The translations under genes and the position numbers were made by a program. Source: an uncultured Clostridia bacterium (lineage in GTDB: Bacteria > Bacillota > Clostridia > HGM11514). From it: 9,469 nucleotides of DNA. The notes beneath the pieces are model-generated. The model saw nothing but the letters and a program-made list of their open reading frames with translations, ran no database searches and was not told the origin of the DNA. Each line of letters starts with the position of its first letter. Positions within the stretch are counted from its first letter, which is position 1. Positions 1 through 7,148 of the stretch are shown here, in pieces. The stretch covers positions 1-9,469 of the forward strand of contig CAKSSZ010000044.1 of the NCBI GenBank assembly GCA_934489915.1, given 5' to 3'.

Positions 1-945
1 GGAACCGGCCTGACGGTTACCACCTTAGGAGGCGGTGCGCAGCTTCTGACCTCTTCCAAGCCGGTACGTCTGGTACTGCCCGGTCAGGGGGATAAGCTCC
101 TGGCAGTGAAGCAGGCCGACGGAACGTACCGGATCATCAATAAGAGAACCAATCTTTCCGAGGATAGTTTTGCCGCAGCGGAAGCTGCACTGCCCCAGGG
201 CGGCACGGTGAAGCTGGTTTCCGGGGAGGATATGATCGTGTATACCACCTTGCTTGGCGAGCTGGTGACTTATGATTTCTCGTCACCCACGCCTACGCCT
301 TCCGAAACGCCGGATCATAATACCGGCGGCGGTGAAATTCTGCCTCCGTCTCCGAGTGGCGGCGGTGGCCACATCGGCGGCTCCGAGAGTGGCTCTGAAC
401 AGCCGCTGAACCAGTCCTTCCGGGATATGGCAGGGCATTGGGCGGCAGAAGCCGTTGCAGCCTTGGCAAAACGCGGCATTGTGACCGGTGTGACCGAGAT
501 GACCTTTGAACCGGATCGGGAAATTACCCGTGCGGAATTTGCCACCCTGGCGGTTAAGGCACTTAATTTGAAGAGCAATATTTCCGCCGGATTTACCGAT
601 GTGCCGGAGGGAGCATGGTATGTGCCTTTTGTAAATGCGGCAGCCAACGCAGGACTGATTTCCGGCTATGCGGGCGCCTTCCGTCCGGAGGAGCCGATCA
701 CCCGTGAGGAAATGGCTGTGGTGGTGATGAAGGCATACGCCCTTCGCGGAGGCAAGGCAGAAGCAGGCGGATTAGAGCAGTTCCGGGATCGGGGAGAAAT
801 TTCCAATTGGGCGGCAGGCTCTGTTGCGCAGGCAGTGAAAGCCGGCGTAATCTTTGGTACCACCGACGATACCTTTGCCCCCCGGGAAAATGCAACCCGT
901 GCTCAGGCTGCCGGGATGCTTTGGCGAATGCTGCAAAAAAATTAA
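1..945 (+). CDS. SLH-domain surface protein, C-terminal part (5' end outside window)
   Basis: The frame is open from base 1, so this is the last 314 residues of a larger secreted protein; the ATG at 106 is internal. Residues 1 to about 97 are a beta-rich region I do not recognise. A Pro/Thr- then Gly/Ser-rich linker follows (about 98-138). Three S-layer-homology repeats come next, beginning near residues 140 (FRDMAGHW), 198 (FTDVPEGAW) and 261 (FRDRGEISNW). Each carries the TRAE-type motif (ITRAEF, ITREEM, ATRAQA). The protein ends four residues after the third repeat (LQKN). SLH triplets are known to anchor proteins non-covalently to secondary cell-wall polysaccharide, so this is a cell-surface protein, with its effector part upstream of the window. 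Its GC content looks clearly higher than that of the genes after it. It has its own terminator, so it is transcribed separately from the glycan operon downstream. Confidence 0.93.
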   Translation, partial: GTGLTVTTLGGGAQLLTSSKPVRLVLPGQGDKLLAVKQADGTYRIINKRTNLSEDSFAAAEAALPQGGTVKLVSGEDMIVYTTLLGELVTYDFSSPTPTPSETPDHNTGGGEILPPSPSGGGGHIGGSESGSEQPLNQSFRDMAGHWAAEAVAALAKRGIVTGVTEMTFEPDREITRAEFATLAVKALNLKSNISAGFTDVPEGAWYVPFVNAAANAGLISGYAGAFRPEEPITREEMAVVVMKAYALRGGKAEAGGLEQFRDRGEISNWAAGSVAQAVKAGVIFGTTDDTFAPRENATRAQAAGMLWRMLQKN

Positions 946-961
946 AACAGAATGAAATAGG

Positions 962-1003
962 AACAGTCGGCGCCGCGCATCTTGCGGCGCCGACTGTTTT
1001 TTT
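962..1003 (+). terminator. Strong intrinsic terminator after the SLH gene
   Basis: A perfect 15-bp GC-rich stem (AACAGTCGGCGCCGC at 962-976, its exact reverse complement at 984-998) encloses a 7-nt loop (GCATCTT). It is followed by a run of T's at 997-1003, partly paired in the stem. It lies 16 nt after the SLH stop codon and separates that transcript from the glycan operon. The A-run on the upstream side is short, so termination is mainly from left to right. Confidence 0.95.
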
Positions 1004-1095
1004 GTAATTGCCGAAAAGGGATGTTGAGAATTTTTGAATAAAATCATGAAAAATTGAGGAATTTGATGAATTTTTTATAAATTATGCTTTTTTGG

Positions 1096-1124
1096 TTGTA
1101 ATTTTTCGCTTCTTATGTTATAAT
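1096..1124 (+). promoter_or_regulatory. Sigma-A-type promoter with extended -10 for the glycan operon
   Basis: TTGTAA at 1096-1101 (4/6 match to TTGACA) is followed by a 17-nt spacer and a perfect TATAAT at 1119-1124, preceded by TG at 1116-1117 (extended -10). The DNA just upstream (about 1025-1095) is very AT-rich with A- and T-tracts, as in an UP element. Transcription would start near 1131, giving an untranslated leader of about 85 nt before the ATG at 1217. A second TATAAT at 1135-1140 has no good -35 at the right distance. I see no operator or riboswitch fold in the leader. Confidence 0.8.
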
Positions 1125-1216
1125 GAAAAAGGTTTATAATATCAGTATCAATGCGTGACCGGGGAAAGGGTTACATACACTTGATGAAAAGGAATGATAT
1201 GAAACGGGGGAGCAGA

Positions 1217-2437
1217 ATGGCGAAAATTGAATTTTCACCTCCTGATATTTCAGAAAATGAAATTAGCAAGGTCGTTGAAGTGATGAAAAGCGGTTGGATT
1301 ACCACCGGCCCGAAGACAAAGGAATTTGAGCATAACATTGCGGAATATTGCGGAAATTCCTCCAAAAAGGCGGTTTGTCTGAATTCCGCTACGGTATGCA
1401 TGGAGATGGCGTTACGATTATTTGGGATCGGTGAGGGAGATGAGGTCATCACCACCGCCTATACCTATACCGCTTCCGCCAGCGTGGTATGCCATGTTGG
1501 GGCGAAGCTTGTGCTGGTGGATACGCAAAAGGACAGCTTTTTTATGGATTATGACCGATTGGCGGACAGCATTACGGAACGCACAAAGGCGATTATTCCG
1601 GTGGATCTTGGCGGCGCCATGTGTGATTATGACAGGATTTTTGAAATTGTCCGGGCAAAACAGAGTTTGTTTCAGCCGAGCAATCGGTATCAGGAAGCAC
1701 TGGGACATATTCTTGTGCTTGCTGATTCTGCCCATGGGTTTGGGGCAAGGTACAAAGAGCGCAGCAGCGGCAGCGTGGCGGACTTTACCAGTTTTTCTTT
1801 TCACGCAGTGAAAAATTTAACAACTGCCGAGGGCGGTGCTCTGACTTGGAACACACTGCCGGGCATTTCGGATGATGAAATTTATCGGGAGCTGATGCTG
1901 CTGTCGCTTCACGGGCAATCCAAGGACGCTCTCGCAAAAACAAAACTTGGTGCTTGGGAATATGATATTGTGTCCCCCGCCTACAAGTGCAATATGACGG
2001 ATATTATGGCGGCGATCGGTTTGGGTCAGCTGGAGCGGTATCCGAAAATGCTGGCAAGAAGAAAGGAAATCATCGAAGTATATGACGCAGCCTTCAGACC
2101 GTTGGGGATGGAACCCCTTGATCATTACACGGCAGCGTATGCGTCCTCCGGTCATCTGTATCTGACGCGTGTTCCCGGTATTACGCCGGAGCAGAGGAAT
2201 GAAATTATCGTCAGGATGGCAGAGAAGGGGATTGCCTGCAACGTTCATTATAAGCCTTTGCCCATGCATACGGCATATCGGAACTTGGGCTTTGACATCG
2301 CAGATTATCCCAATGCCTATCAGCAGTTTGCGAATGAGGTGACCCTGCCGCTGCATACTTGCCTGACGGATGAAGATGTGGGGTATGTGGTAGAAAAATA
2401 TCGGGAAATTGCAAAAATGTTTGAGATAAAGCGGTGA
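1217..2437 (+). CDS. DegT/DnrJ/EryC1/StrS-family PLP-dependent sugar aminotransferase
   Basis: Cytoplasmic enzyme expected to transfer an amino group, usually from glutamate, to a keto group on a nucleotide-linked sugar. The 406-residue product matches the usual family length. It opens with the family start IEFSPPDISENEI and SGWITTGPKTKEFE. Asp170 in VLADSAHGFGA should bind the pyridine nitrogen, and Lys199 in FSFHAVKNLTTAEGGA should form the Schiff base. The C-terminal part has the dimer and substrate motifs NMTDIMAAIGLGQLERYP and IACNVHYKPLPMHTAY. A roughly 20-residue stretch before the Asp motif (KQSLFQPSNRYQEALGH) is typical of a subfamily in anaerobe capsule loci, as I recall it. I chose ATG 1217 because GGGGGAG lies 5 nt upstream and the family N-terminus starts there. 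In-frame ATGs at 1199 (with AAAAGGA upstream), 1184 and 1151 are possible. First gene of the operon. The exact sugar substrate cannot be told; the partner 4,6-dehydratase is not in the window. Confidence 0.93.
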   Translation: MAKIEFSPPDISENEISKVVEVMKSGWITTGPKTKEFEHNIAEYCGNSSKKAVCLNSATVCMEMALRLFGIGEGDEVITTAYTYTASASVVCHVGAKLVLVDTQKDSFFMDYDRLADSITERTKAIIPVDLGGAMCDYDRIFEIVRAKQSLFQPSNRYQEALGHILVLADSAHGFGARYKERSSGSVADFTSFSFHAVKNLTTAEGGALTWNTLPGISDDEIYRELMLLSLHGQSKDALAKTKLGAWEYDIVSPAYKCNMTDIMAAIGLGQLERYPKMLARRKEIIEVYDAAFRPLGMEPLDHYTAAYASSGHLYLTRVPGITPEQRNEIIVRMAEKGIACNVHYKPLPMHTAYRNLGFDIADYPNAYQQFANEVTLPLHTCLTDEDVGYVVEKYREIAKMFEIKR

Positions 2438-2444
2438 TTCGGAA

Positions 2445-2915
2445 ATGTATGTTGTACGGAAGCTGAGGAAATGGGATCTTTCAGGAATGAAAAAGGGGTC
2501 TGATATTTTGTATCAGTGCGGCAAGGATATGGCACAAAAATATAATCTGCATCACTGGGATAATTCTTATGTAAAAACATGGATCATCCTTCTTCTTTGT
2601 ACCCTGAAAAATGACATTTACCTGGTATACGATGGAAAAAACCCTGTTGCAACCTTTCAAACGAGGAAAATAGCGCAATCATTTTTATTTCAAAAGTTAG
2701 CAACCGAGCCTGTGTATTCCGGGAGAGGGATTGGGAGTTACTGTTTGAAACAGATTGAACAGATTGCAAAAAAGTGCGGCTGTACCGAGGTAATATGCGA
2801 GGTATATGACAAAAGCGATCATGCCAAACGCTTTTACGAGCATAGGGGATATACCGTATGCGGCACAGTGGAAACGTTGAAGTACCGGGAATGGAAATTG
2901 AGAAAAGGGCTATGA
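2445..2915 (+). CDS. GNAT-family N-acyltransferase
   Basis: 156 residues, one GNAT fold. The acetyl-CoA pyrophosphate-binding loop is visible at about 90-97 (VYSGRGIG) at the start of the long helix SYCLKQIEQIAKKCG. It is followed by the beta strand TEVICEVYD and the classic C-terminal motif HAKRFYEHRGY (about 126-136). The enzyme should transfer an acyl group, most often acetyl, from acyl-CoA to an amine. Placed 7 nt after the aminotransferase stop, it is a good candidate to N-acetylate the amino sugar made by that enzyme, the job done by an unrelated hexapeptide-repeat enzyme (PglD) in Campylobacter; this is inference. It starts at ATG 2445 because the first GNAT strand (YVVRKLRKWDL) begins there. 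The upstream ribosome site is weak (CGGA), so translation may be coupled to the gene before it. The acceptor could instead be something else, even a protein. Confidence 0.85.
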   Translation: MYVVRKLRKWDLSGMKKGSDILYQCGKDMAQKYNLHHWDNSYVKTWIILLLCTLKNDIYLVYDGKNPVATFQTRKIAQSFLFQKLATEPVYSGRGIGSYCLKQIEQIAKKCGCTEVICEVYDKSDHAKRFYEHRGYTVCGTVETLKYREWKLRKGL

Positions 2916-2922
2916 GAGAACC

Positions 2923-4131
2923 ATGAAAAAAATACTGATCATCGGCGCTGGATTTTTGCAAAAGTTTGTGATTCAAAAAGCAAAAAGTATGGGATATGTG
3001 ACATTGGCGGTTGACGCCGACCCGAATGCGGTGGGGTTTTCCTGTGCGGACAAACATAAAGTGATTAATATCATAGATGAAAAGGCATGTCTTGCCTATG
3101 CGCAGCAAGAACGGATTGACGGCGTATTGACGGCTGCTACCGATTACGGCGTATTGACGGCTGCTTACATTGCAAGAGAAATGCAGCTCCCGGGGCTTGA
3201 TTATGAGACCGCAAAACTGATAAAAAATAAGTACAAGGTGCGCAGACACCTATTTGAGGCCAGGGTTGATGATACGAAGCAAGCTTATAAAGTAGATCAA
3301 AGCACAGATCTTATGGCATTGTGTGACTGTATTTCTTTTCCGGTCATGGTGAAGCCGTGCGACGGTTCCGGCAGCCGCGGTGCTGCCCGTGTCGATCAAA
3401 AAGAGGCATTGGCAGAAGCGTGCCAAAACGCCATGAATGCGTCTGTTACCAACTGTGCGGAAATAGAAACCTTTATTATCGGACGGGAATACGGTGCAGA
3501 AAGCCTGGTTGTAAACGGTGAAATTCATGTTCTTGGAATCATGCGAAAGTGGATGACAAATCCTCCGTATTACGCCGAGCTTGGACACGCTCTTCCAACA
3601 GACCTGCCGAAAGAGATTGAGAAAAGGGCAAAGCAATGTATCAAGAACGCAATCAAAGCACTTGGAATCCGGTTTGGTTCTGTGAATATGGATATGCTCA
3701 TTACTGCGGAGGGATCAGTACACATTGTTGATATCGGCGCCAGAATGGGCGGTAATATGATTGGTCCGTGTGTAATCCCTTACGGAACAGGCATAGATTA
3801 TATGGCGAATATGATTCACAATGCCGTCGGCGAAGAGGTTGATTTGACACCTTGCAGCAAGTGTGCAGTTGCTACACGATTGCTCACTTTTGACAGCGGA
3901 ACTGTAAAACAGCTTCCCGATTTTAAAAAAATCGAAAAAGAATATAATGTTGAGATATATCATCATTTGGGAATCGGTCAGCTGGTAAGAGAGTATCATA
4001 CCAACCTTGACGGCTGCGGATATATTGTTGCCAAAGCGGATGATGTTGAAACAGCGATAAAAAATGCCGATAGGGCATTGTTTTGTATTCGCAATGAAAT
4101 TTTTGGGCAGACAGGGGGAGAAAGACCGTGA
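2923..4131 (+). CDS. ATP-grasp ligase (PurK/carboxylate-amine ligase-like)
   Basis: 402 residues. The N-terminal Rossmann-like pre-ATP-grasp domain starts KKILIIGAGF and runs to about residue 100. The ATP-grasp domain follows, with the ATP-binding Lys144 in FPVMVKPCDGSGSRGAARV and the metal/ATP strand NMDMLITAEGSVHIVDIGARMGGN (about 255-278). A small C-terminal domain closes the protein. Family members activate a carboxylate as an acyl phosphate and join it to an amine or thiol. In the metal motif the usual Glu-x-Asn is Asp270-x-Gly272; similar IEIGARMGG forms exist, as I recall, in glycan-locus ATP-grasp proteins, so activity is not ruled out. It lies 7 nt after the acyltransferase gene and overlaps the phosphoglycosyl transferase gene by 4 nt. 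This suggests that it couples an amino acid or other acid to the amino sugar before lipid transfer (inference). The true substrates are unknown. Confidence 0.88.
   Translation: MKKILIIGAGFLQKFVIQKAKSMGYVTLAVDADPNAVGFSCADKHKVINIIDEKACLAYAQQERIDGVLTAATDYGVLTAAYIAREMQLPGLDYETAKLIKNKYKVRRHLFEARVDDTKQAYKVDQSTDLMALCDCISFPVMVKPCDGSGSRGAARVDQKEALAEACQNAMNASVTNCAEIETFIIGREYGAESLVVNGEIHVLGIMRKWMTNPPYYAELGHALPTDLPKEIEKRAKQCIKNAIKALGIRFGSVNMDMLITAEGSVHIVDIGARMGGNMIGPCVIPYGTGIDYMANMIHNAVGEEVDLTPCSKCAVATRLLTFDSGTVKQLPDFKKIEKEYNVEIYHHLGIGQLVREYHTNLDGCGYIVAKADDVETAIKNADRALFCIRNEIFGQTGGERP
3119..3165 (+). repeat. Two exact 20-bp direct repeats with 27-bp period
   Basis: ACGGCGTATTGACGGCTGCT occurs at 3119-3138 and again at 3146-3165, in the same reading frame, 27 bases (9 codons) apart. 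Both encode the GVLTAA part of DGVLTAATDYGVLTAA in the ATP-grasp protein. The frame is kept, and I judge the protein length normal, so this may be an old in-frame duplication or chance codon identity. Confidence 0.9.
4128..4131 (+). promoter_or_regulatory. GTGA stop/start overlap, ATP-grasp to phosphoglycosyl transferase
   Basis: The GTG start of the phosphoglycosyl transferase and the TGA stop of the ATP-grasp gene share four bases, with AGGGGGAG about 7 nt upstream. This layout normally gives termination-reinitiation coupling and a balanced amount of the two proteins. Confidence 0.8.
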
Positions 4132-4847
4132 ACAGGCTTGAGAATATGAAAGAAGCAGAGGAGCTCTATCAAAAAAGCAAACATAAGAAAAATGCTGCGG
4201 GATTTTATCAGTCTGTTGTAAAGCGTTTGATTGATATTCTGATTTGCATACTGATTTCTCCTTTTGTTTTATTGGTTTCCATCCCTATTGCAATTGCAAT
4301 TAAATTAGAGGATCACGGGCCTGTTTTTTATTGTTCCCGCCGTTTGGGAAAGGGATTTCAGGAGTTCGGTATGTTAAAATTCCGTTCTATGAAAGTAAAT
4401 GCTCCCGACCTGAGAAATGACGATGGCAGCACGTACAATTCCGCAACAGATAACCGGATTACCCGTGTGGGTCACCTAATTCGGGAAACCAGCCTTGACG
4501 AGCTGCCTCAGTGTTGGAATGTACTCATCGGGCAAATGAGTTTAATCGGCCCGCGTGCCGGTGATGTGGAATCAAAGGATACTTATGAGACGGACGAAAA
4601 AGACAAAATGCTGGTTCGCCCCGGGATCAGCGGTTATGCACAGGCGTACTTCCGAAATAATTTGGGAGTGAGGGAAAAGAGATTGTATGATGCCTGGTAT
4701 GCCCACAATGTTTCATTTTGGTTAGACGTTAAAATTTTTTTTAAAACAATTGTGACTGTTTTAAAACAGGAAAATGTTTATACAAATACGGAGTCGGTAG
4801 ATCGCCAAGGGAAGGAGAACAAAGAACCGCAGGGGGTTGTTAAGTGA
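4128..4847 (+). CDS. Small phosphoglycosyl transferase (PglC/bacterial sugar transferase family)
   Basis: 239 residues, monotopic membrane enzyme that moves a sugar phosphate from a UDP-sugar to undecaprenyl phosphate and so starts the lipid-linked repeat unit. Visible in order: a charged N-terminal extension (1-30), the membrane-inserted hydrophobic helix after VKRLIDIL (about 33-60), the GPVFYCSRRLGKG motif (64-76), KFRSM (84-88), the catalytic Asp124-Glu125 pair in SLDELPQCWNVL, and SLIGPRAGD plus RPGISGYAQ. It lacks the multi-spanning N-terminal half of WbaP-type enzymes and so matches the short PglC-like form, apart from an N-terminal extension of about 25 residues and a hydrophilic tail. 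The start codon is GTG at 4128 with AGGGGGAG at about 4113-4120. It overlaps the preceding stop as GTGA, which points to translational coupling. The sugar is probably the amino sugar made by the three genes before it (inference). Confidence 0.95.
   Translation: MNRLENMKEAEELYQKSKHKKNAAGFYQSVVKRLIDILICILISPFVLLVSIPIAIAIKLEDHGPVFYCSRRLGKGFQEFGMLKFRSMKVNAPDLRNDDGSTYNSATDNRITRVGHLIRETSLDELPQCWNVLIGQMSLIGPRAGDVESKDTYETDEKDKMLVRPGISGYAQAYFRNNLGVREKRLYDAWYAHNVSFWLDVKIFFKTIVTVLKQENVYTNTESVDRQGKENKEPQGVVK
4844..4847 (+). promoter_or_regulatory. GTGA stop/start overlap, phosphoglycosyl transferase to first glycosyltransferase
   Basis: Same four-base GTGA overlap as at 4128-4131, again with a GTG start and a G-rich ribosome site (AGGGGG at 4831-4836, 7 nt away). 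It suggests coupled translation of the enzymes adding the first and second sugars. Confidence 0.75.
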
Positions 4848-5986
4848 ACAAAATACTGTTTATTTCAAATATTTCTAATAAGATTACCTCGTTTGTTATT
4901 GCAAGTATTACAGCTGCACATAGTTTGAATATGGATTTTTATCAGGCTGCGAATTGGCAAGACGCAGACTTGTTGCAGATTGCAACTAATGAAAAAGCTT
5001 ATGATATAAAGATAAAAAATGTTCCGATTTCAAGAAATCCGCTTGCGAGAACAAATTTGTCAGCATATAAGGAGCTTGTTGAGTTTATAAAGCAAGAAAG
5101 CATTGATTACATACACTGTAACACTCCCGTAGGCGGGATCTTAGGGCGGTTGGCAGGGAAGAAATGCAAGGTAAAAAAGGTTATCTATCAGGCACACGGT
5201 TTTCATTTTTATCAGGGTGCCCCGGTGAAAAATTGGATGTTGTATTACCCGGTTGAAAAGTGGCTTGCACATGATACCGATGCTTTGATTACTATTAATA
5301 AAGAAGATTTTGAGCTTGCAAAAACAAAATTGAAGCTGCACAAGGGCGGCAGGGTTTATTATGTCCCCGGCGTTGGCATTGATACGGCACAGTACAGTCC
5401 GAATTCCATCGTAAAACAAGAAAAAAGAACGGAATTAGCAATTCCGCCCAATGCATTTGTTATGATTTCGGTAGGAGAGCTGAATACAAATAAGAACCAT
5501 CGAGTGATTATTTCAGCAATGAAAAAACAAAGAAATGATAAAATTCATTATGTTTTGTGCGGTACGGGAAAAGAATTATCTTCTTTGCGACAGCAAGCGG
5601 AACAGGCGGGGTTACGGAATCATGTGCATTTTCTCGGATTCAGAAAGGATGTAAGGGAATTGTATTGTATGGCAGATTGTTTTGTGATGCCATCTTTGCG
5701 AGAGGGACTTTCCCGTTCCATGATGGAAGCAATGGCATCAGGCCTCCCCTGTATTGCCAGCCGCATTCGCGGGAATACCGATTTGCTTGAGGATGGAACG
5801 GGCGGATACCTGTGTGAGCCAACGGATGTGCAAAGCTTTGCAAAAGCGATTGAAGCCCTTTGCCATGATGACGCCTTGCGTGAGGCTATGGGCAAAAGTA
5901 ATTTAGTCACCATACAGAAATTCGGTTCTGATACGGTCAGCAAAGAAATTCGTAAAATTTATGAAACTGAATTTTTAGGAGGATAA
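4844..5986 (+). CDS. GT4-family glycosyltransferase, EpsD-like
   Basis: 380 residues, two Rossmann-like (GT-B) domains, expected to work at the cytoplasmic membrane face. The acceptor domain carries IHCNTPVGGILGRLAG (90-105) and YQAHGFHFYQGAP (115-127), a pair typical of EpsD-like enzymes that add the second sugar in exopolysaccharide assembly. The donor domain has VGELNTNKNH (210-219), FLGFRKDV, and the GT4 nucleotide-sugar motif EGLSRSMMEAMASG, with Glu287 and Glu295 in the E-x7-E spacing. The start is GTG 4844, overlapping the phosphoglycosyl transferase stop as GTGA, with AGGGGG at 4831-4836. Being coupled to the initiating enzyme, it likely acts on the first lipid-linked sugar (inference). 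The nucleotide-sugar donor cannot be told from sequence. Confidence 0.92.
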   Translation: MNKILFISNISNKITSFVIASITAAHSLNMDFYQAANWQDADLLQIATNEKAYDIKIKNVPISRNPLARTNLSAYKELVEFIKQESIDYIHCNTPVGGILGRLAGKKCKVKKVIYQAHGFHFYQGAPVKNWMLYYPVEKWLAHDTDALITINKEDFELAKTKLKLHKGGRVYYVPGVGIDTAQYSPNSIVKQEKRTELAIPPNAFVMISVGELNTNKNHRVIISAMKKQRNDKIHYVLCGTGKELSSLRQQAEQAGLRNHVHFLGFRKDVRELYCMADCFVMPSLREGLSRSMMEAMASGLPCIASRIRGNTDLLEDGTGGYLCEPTDVQSFAKAIEALCHDDALREAMGKSNLVTIQKFGSDTVSKEIRKIYETEFLGG

Positions 5987-5987
5987 G

Positions 5988-7127
5988 ATGAAGCAGAGAG
6001 TTGTTTTGATACGTTCCAATCCCGCTTCTCCGGATCCGCCTGTTGAAAAGATGGCGGATACCTTGTTGACGAATGGTTATGAGATTACGATACTCGGATG
6101 GGACAGAGGGAGCAGCGTACCCGAAAAAACGGAGCATGTATCGTTGGAACACGGCGCTGCCACAATCGTACGGTTCGGTATTCCCGCAATGTTTAACGGC
6201 GGGATCAAAAAGAACTTTTTCCCGTTGTTGAAATTTCAGATCAGATTATACAAATGGCTGAAAAAGCACCGAGGGGAATATGATATTATTCATTCATTTG
6301 ATTTTGACACCGGTTTTATGGCGAGCAGGATTGCGAAAAAATATAACAAGAAATTGATCTACCATATTCTTGATTTTTATGTTGATTCGCACCGTATTCC
6401 GAGCGGATATTTAAAATCAAAAATTAAGAATACAGAGTTTTCCATCATAAACGGTGCGGACGCAACCATCATTTGCACGGAAAAACGCCTGGAGCAAATC
6501 GCAGGAACAAATCCGAAACGGTTGGAAATTATTCATAACACTCCCATGGCAGTAAGTCGGATCAGTCATGATTTTTGTGAACTGAAAAAAAGTTCCCGTT
6601 GTAAAATTGTATATGTTGGCATTTTGGCAGGTTCGCGATTTTTGAGAGAAATTATCAAATTTGTTGAGAAGGATGACAGATTTGAATTTCATATCGGCGG
6701 CTTTGGAATCATGGAGAATGAGATTTTACAGGCGGCAGAAAAATGCGAACGTATTTTATATTATGGAAAATTGCCGTATGAAAAAACATTGGCCTTGGAG
6801 CAAGCTTGCGATATTATGACGGCAATCTATGACCCGAATGTGCCTAACCACAAGTTTGCAGCTCCCAATAAGTTCTATGAGTCTTTGATGTTAGGGAAAC
6901 CCATTGTAATGGCTCGAAATACCGGGTTTGATGAGATGATTGAGAAAAATCATATTGGCTGCTTGATTGATTTTAGCCCGGAAGGATTATCAGACGGATT
7001 CAATCGGCTGATTTCTCAAAGAAGTGAGTGGACTGCTATGAGTGAGCGAATGAAACAGATGTATCAAGAGCAGTATAGCTGGGGTGAAATGGAGAAGCGG
7101 ATTGTGAAGTTATATGCTAAATTATAA
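5988..7127 (+). CDS. GT4-like glycosyltransferase
   Basis: 379 residues with GT-B layout. The N-terminal domain begins RVVLIRSNPASPDPPVEKMADTL and holds EYDIIHSFDFDTGFMASRIA (about 97-116), resembling the IHxxDxDT acceptor motif of related enzymes. The C-terminal donor domain has KIVYVGILAGSR (206-217) and APNKFYESLMLGKPIV (292-307), where Glu298 fills the role of the second Glu of the GT4 signature. I do not see the first Glu of a standard E-x7-E pair; this is common in this subgroup as I recall it. ATG 5988 lies 1 nt after the previous stop and has the best ribosome site in the operon, AGGAGG at 5977-5982, built into the last codons of the upstream gene. It should add one sugar to the lipid-linked repeat unit; donor and linkage are unknown. 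Confidence 0.88.
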   Translation: MKQRVVLIRSNPASPDPPVEKMADTLLTNGYEITILGWDRGSSVPEKTEHVSLEHGAATIVRFGIPAMFNGGIKKNFFPLLKFQIRLYKWLKKHRGEYDIIHSFDFDTGFMASRIAKKYNKKLIYHILDFYVDSHRIPSGYLKSKIKNTEFSIINGADATIICTEKRLEQIAGTNPKRLEIIHNTPMAVSRISHDFCELKKSSRCKIVYVGILAGSRFLREIIKFVEKDDRFEFHIGGFGIMENEILQAAEKCERILYYGKLPYEKTLALEQACDIMTAIYDPNVPNHKFAAPNKFYESLMLGKPIVMARNTGFDEMIEKNHIGCLIDFSPEGLSDGFNRLISQRSEWTAMSERMKQMYQEQYSWGEMEKRIVKLYAKL

Positions 7128-7148
7128 ATGGCAGTAGGAGAAACAACC

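Noticed and set aside
1151..1216. In-frame upstream starts (ATG 1151, 1184, 1199) for the aminotransferase
   Set aside because: ATG 1151 has no ribosome site and would start only about 20 nt into the transcript. The extra residues do not look like the family N-terminus. ATG 1199 remains a fair alternative.
1817..2356. Long reverse-strand reading frame opposite the aminotransferase
   Set aside because: It is a shadow of a strongly coding gene on the plus strand. The product shows no recognisable domain and there is no promoter or ribosome site.
2584..3249. 221-codon reverse-strand frame across the acyltransferase and ATP-grasp genes
   Set aside because: It spans a gene junction on the other strand and has low-complexity, unrecognisable sequence, so it is antisense to two well-supported genes.
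4290..4304. 14-bp palindrome ATTGCAATTGCAAT in the phosphoglycosyl transferase gene
   Set aside because: It comes from repeated Ile-Ala codons in the membrane helix and is short enough to be chance.
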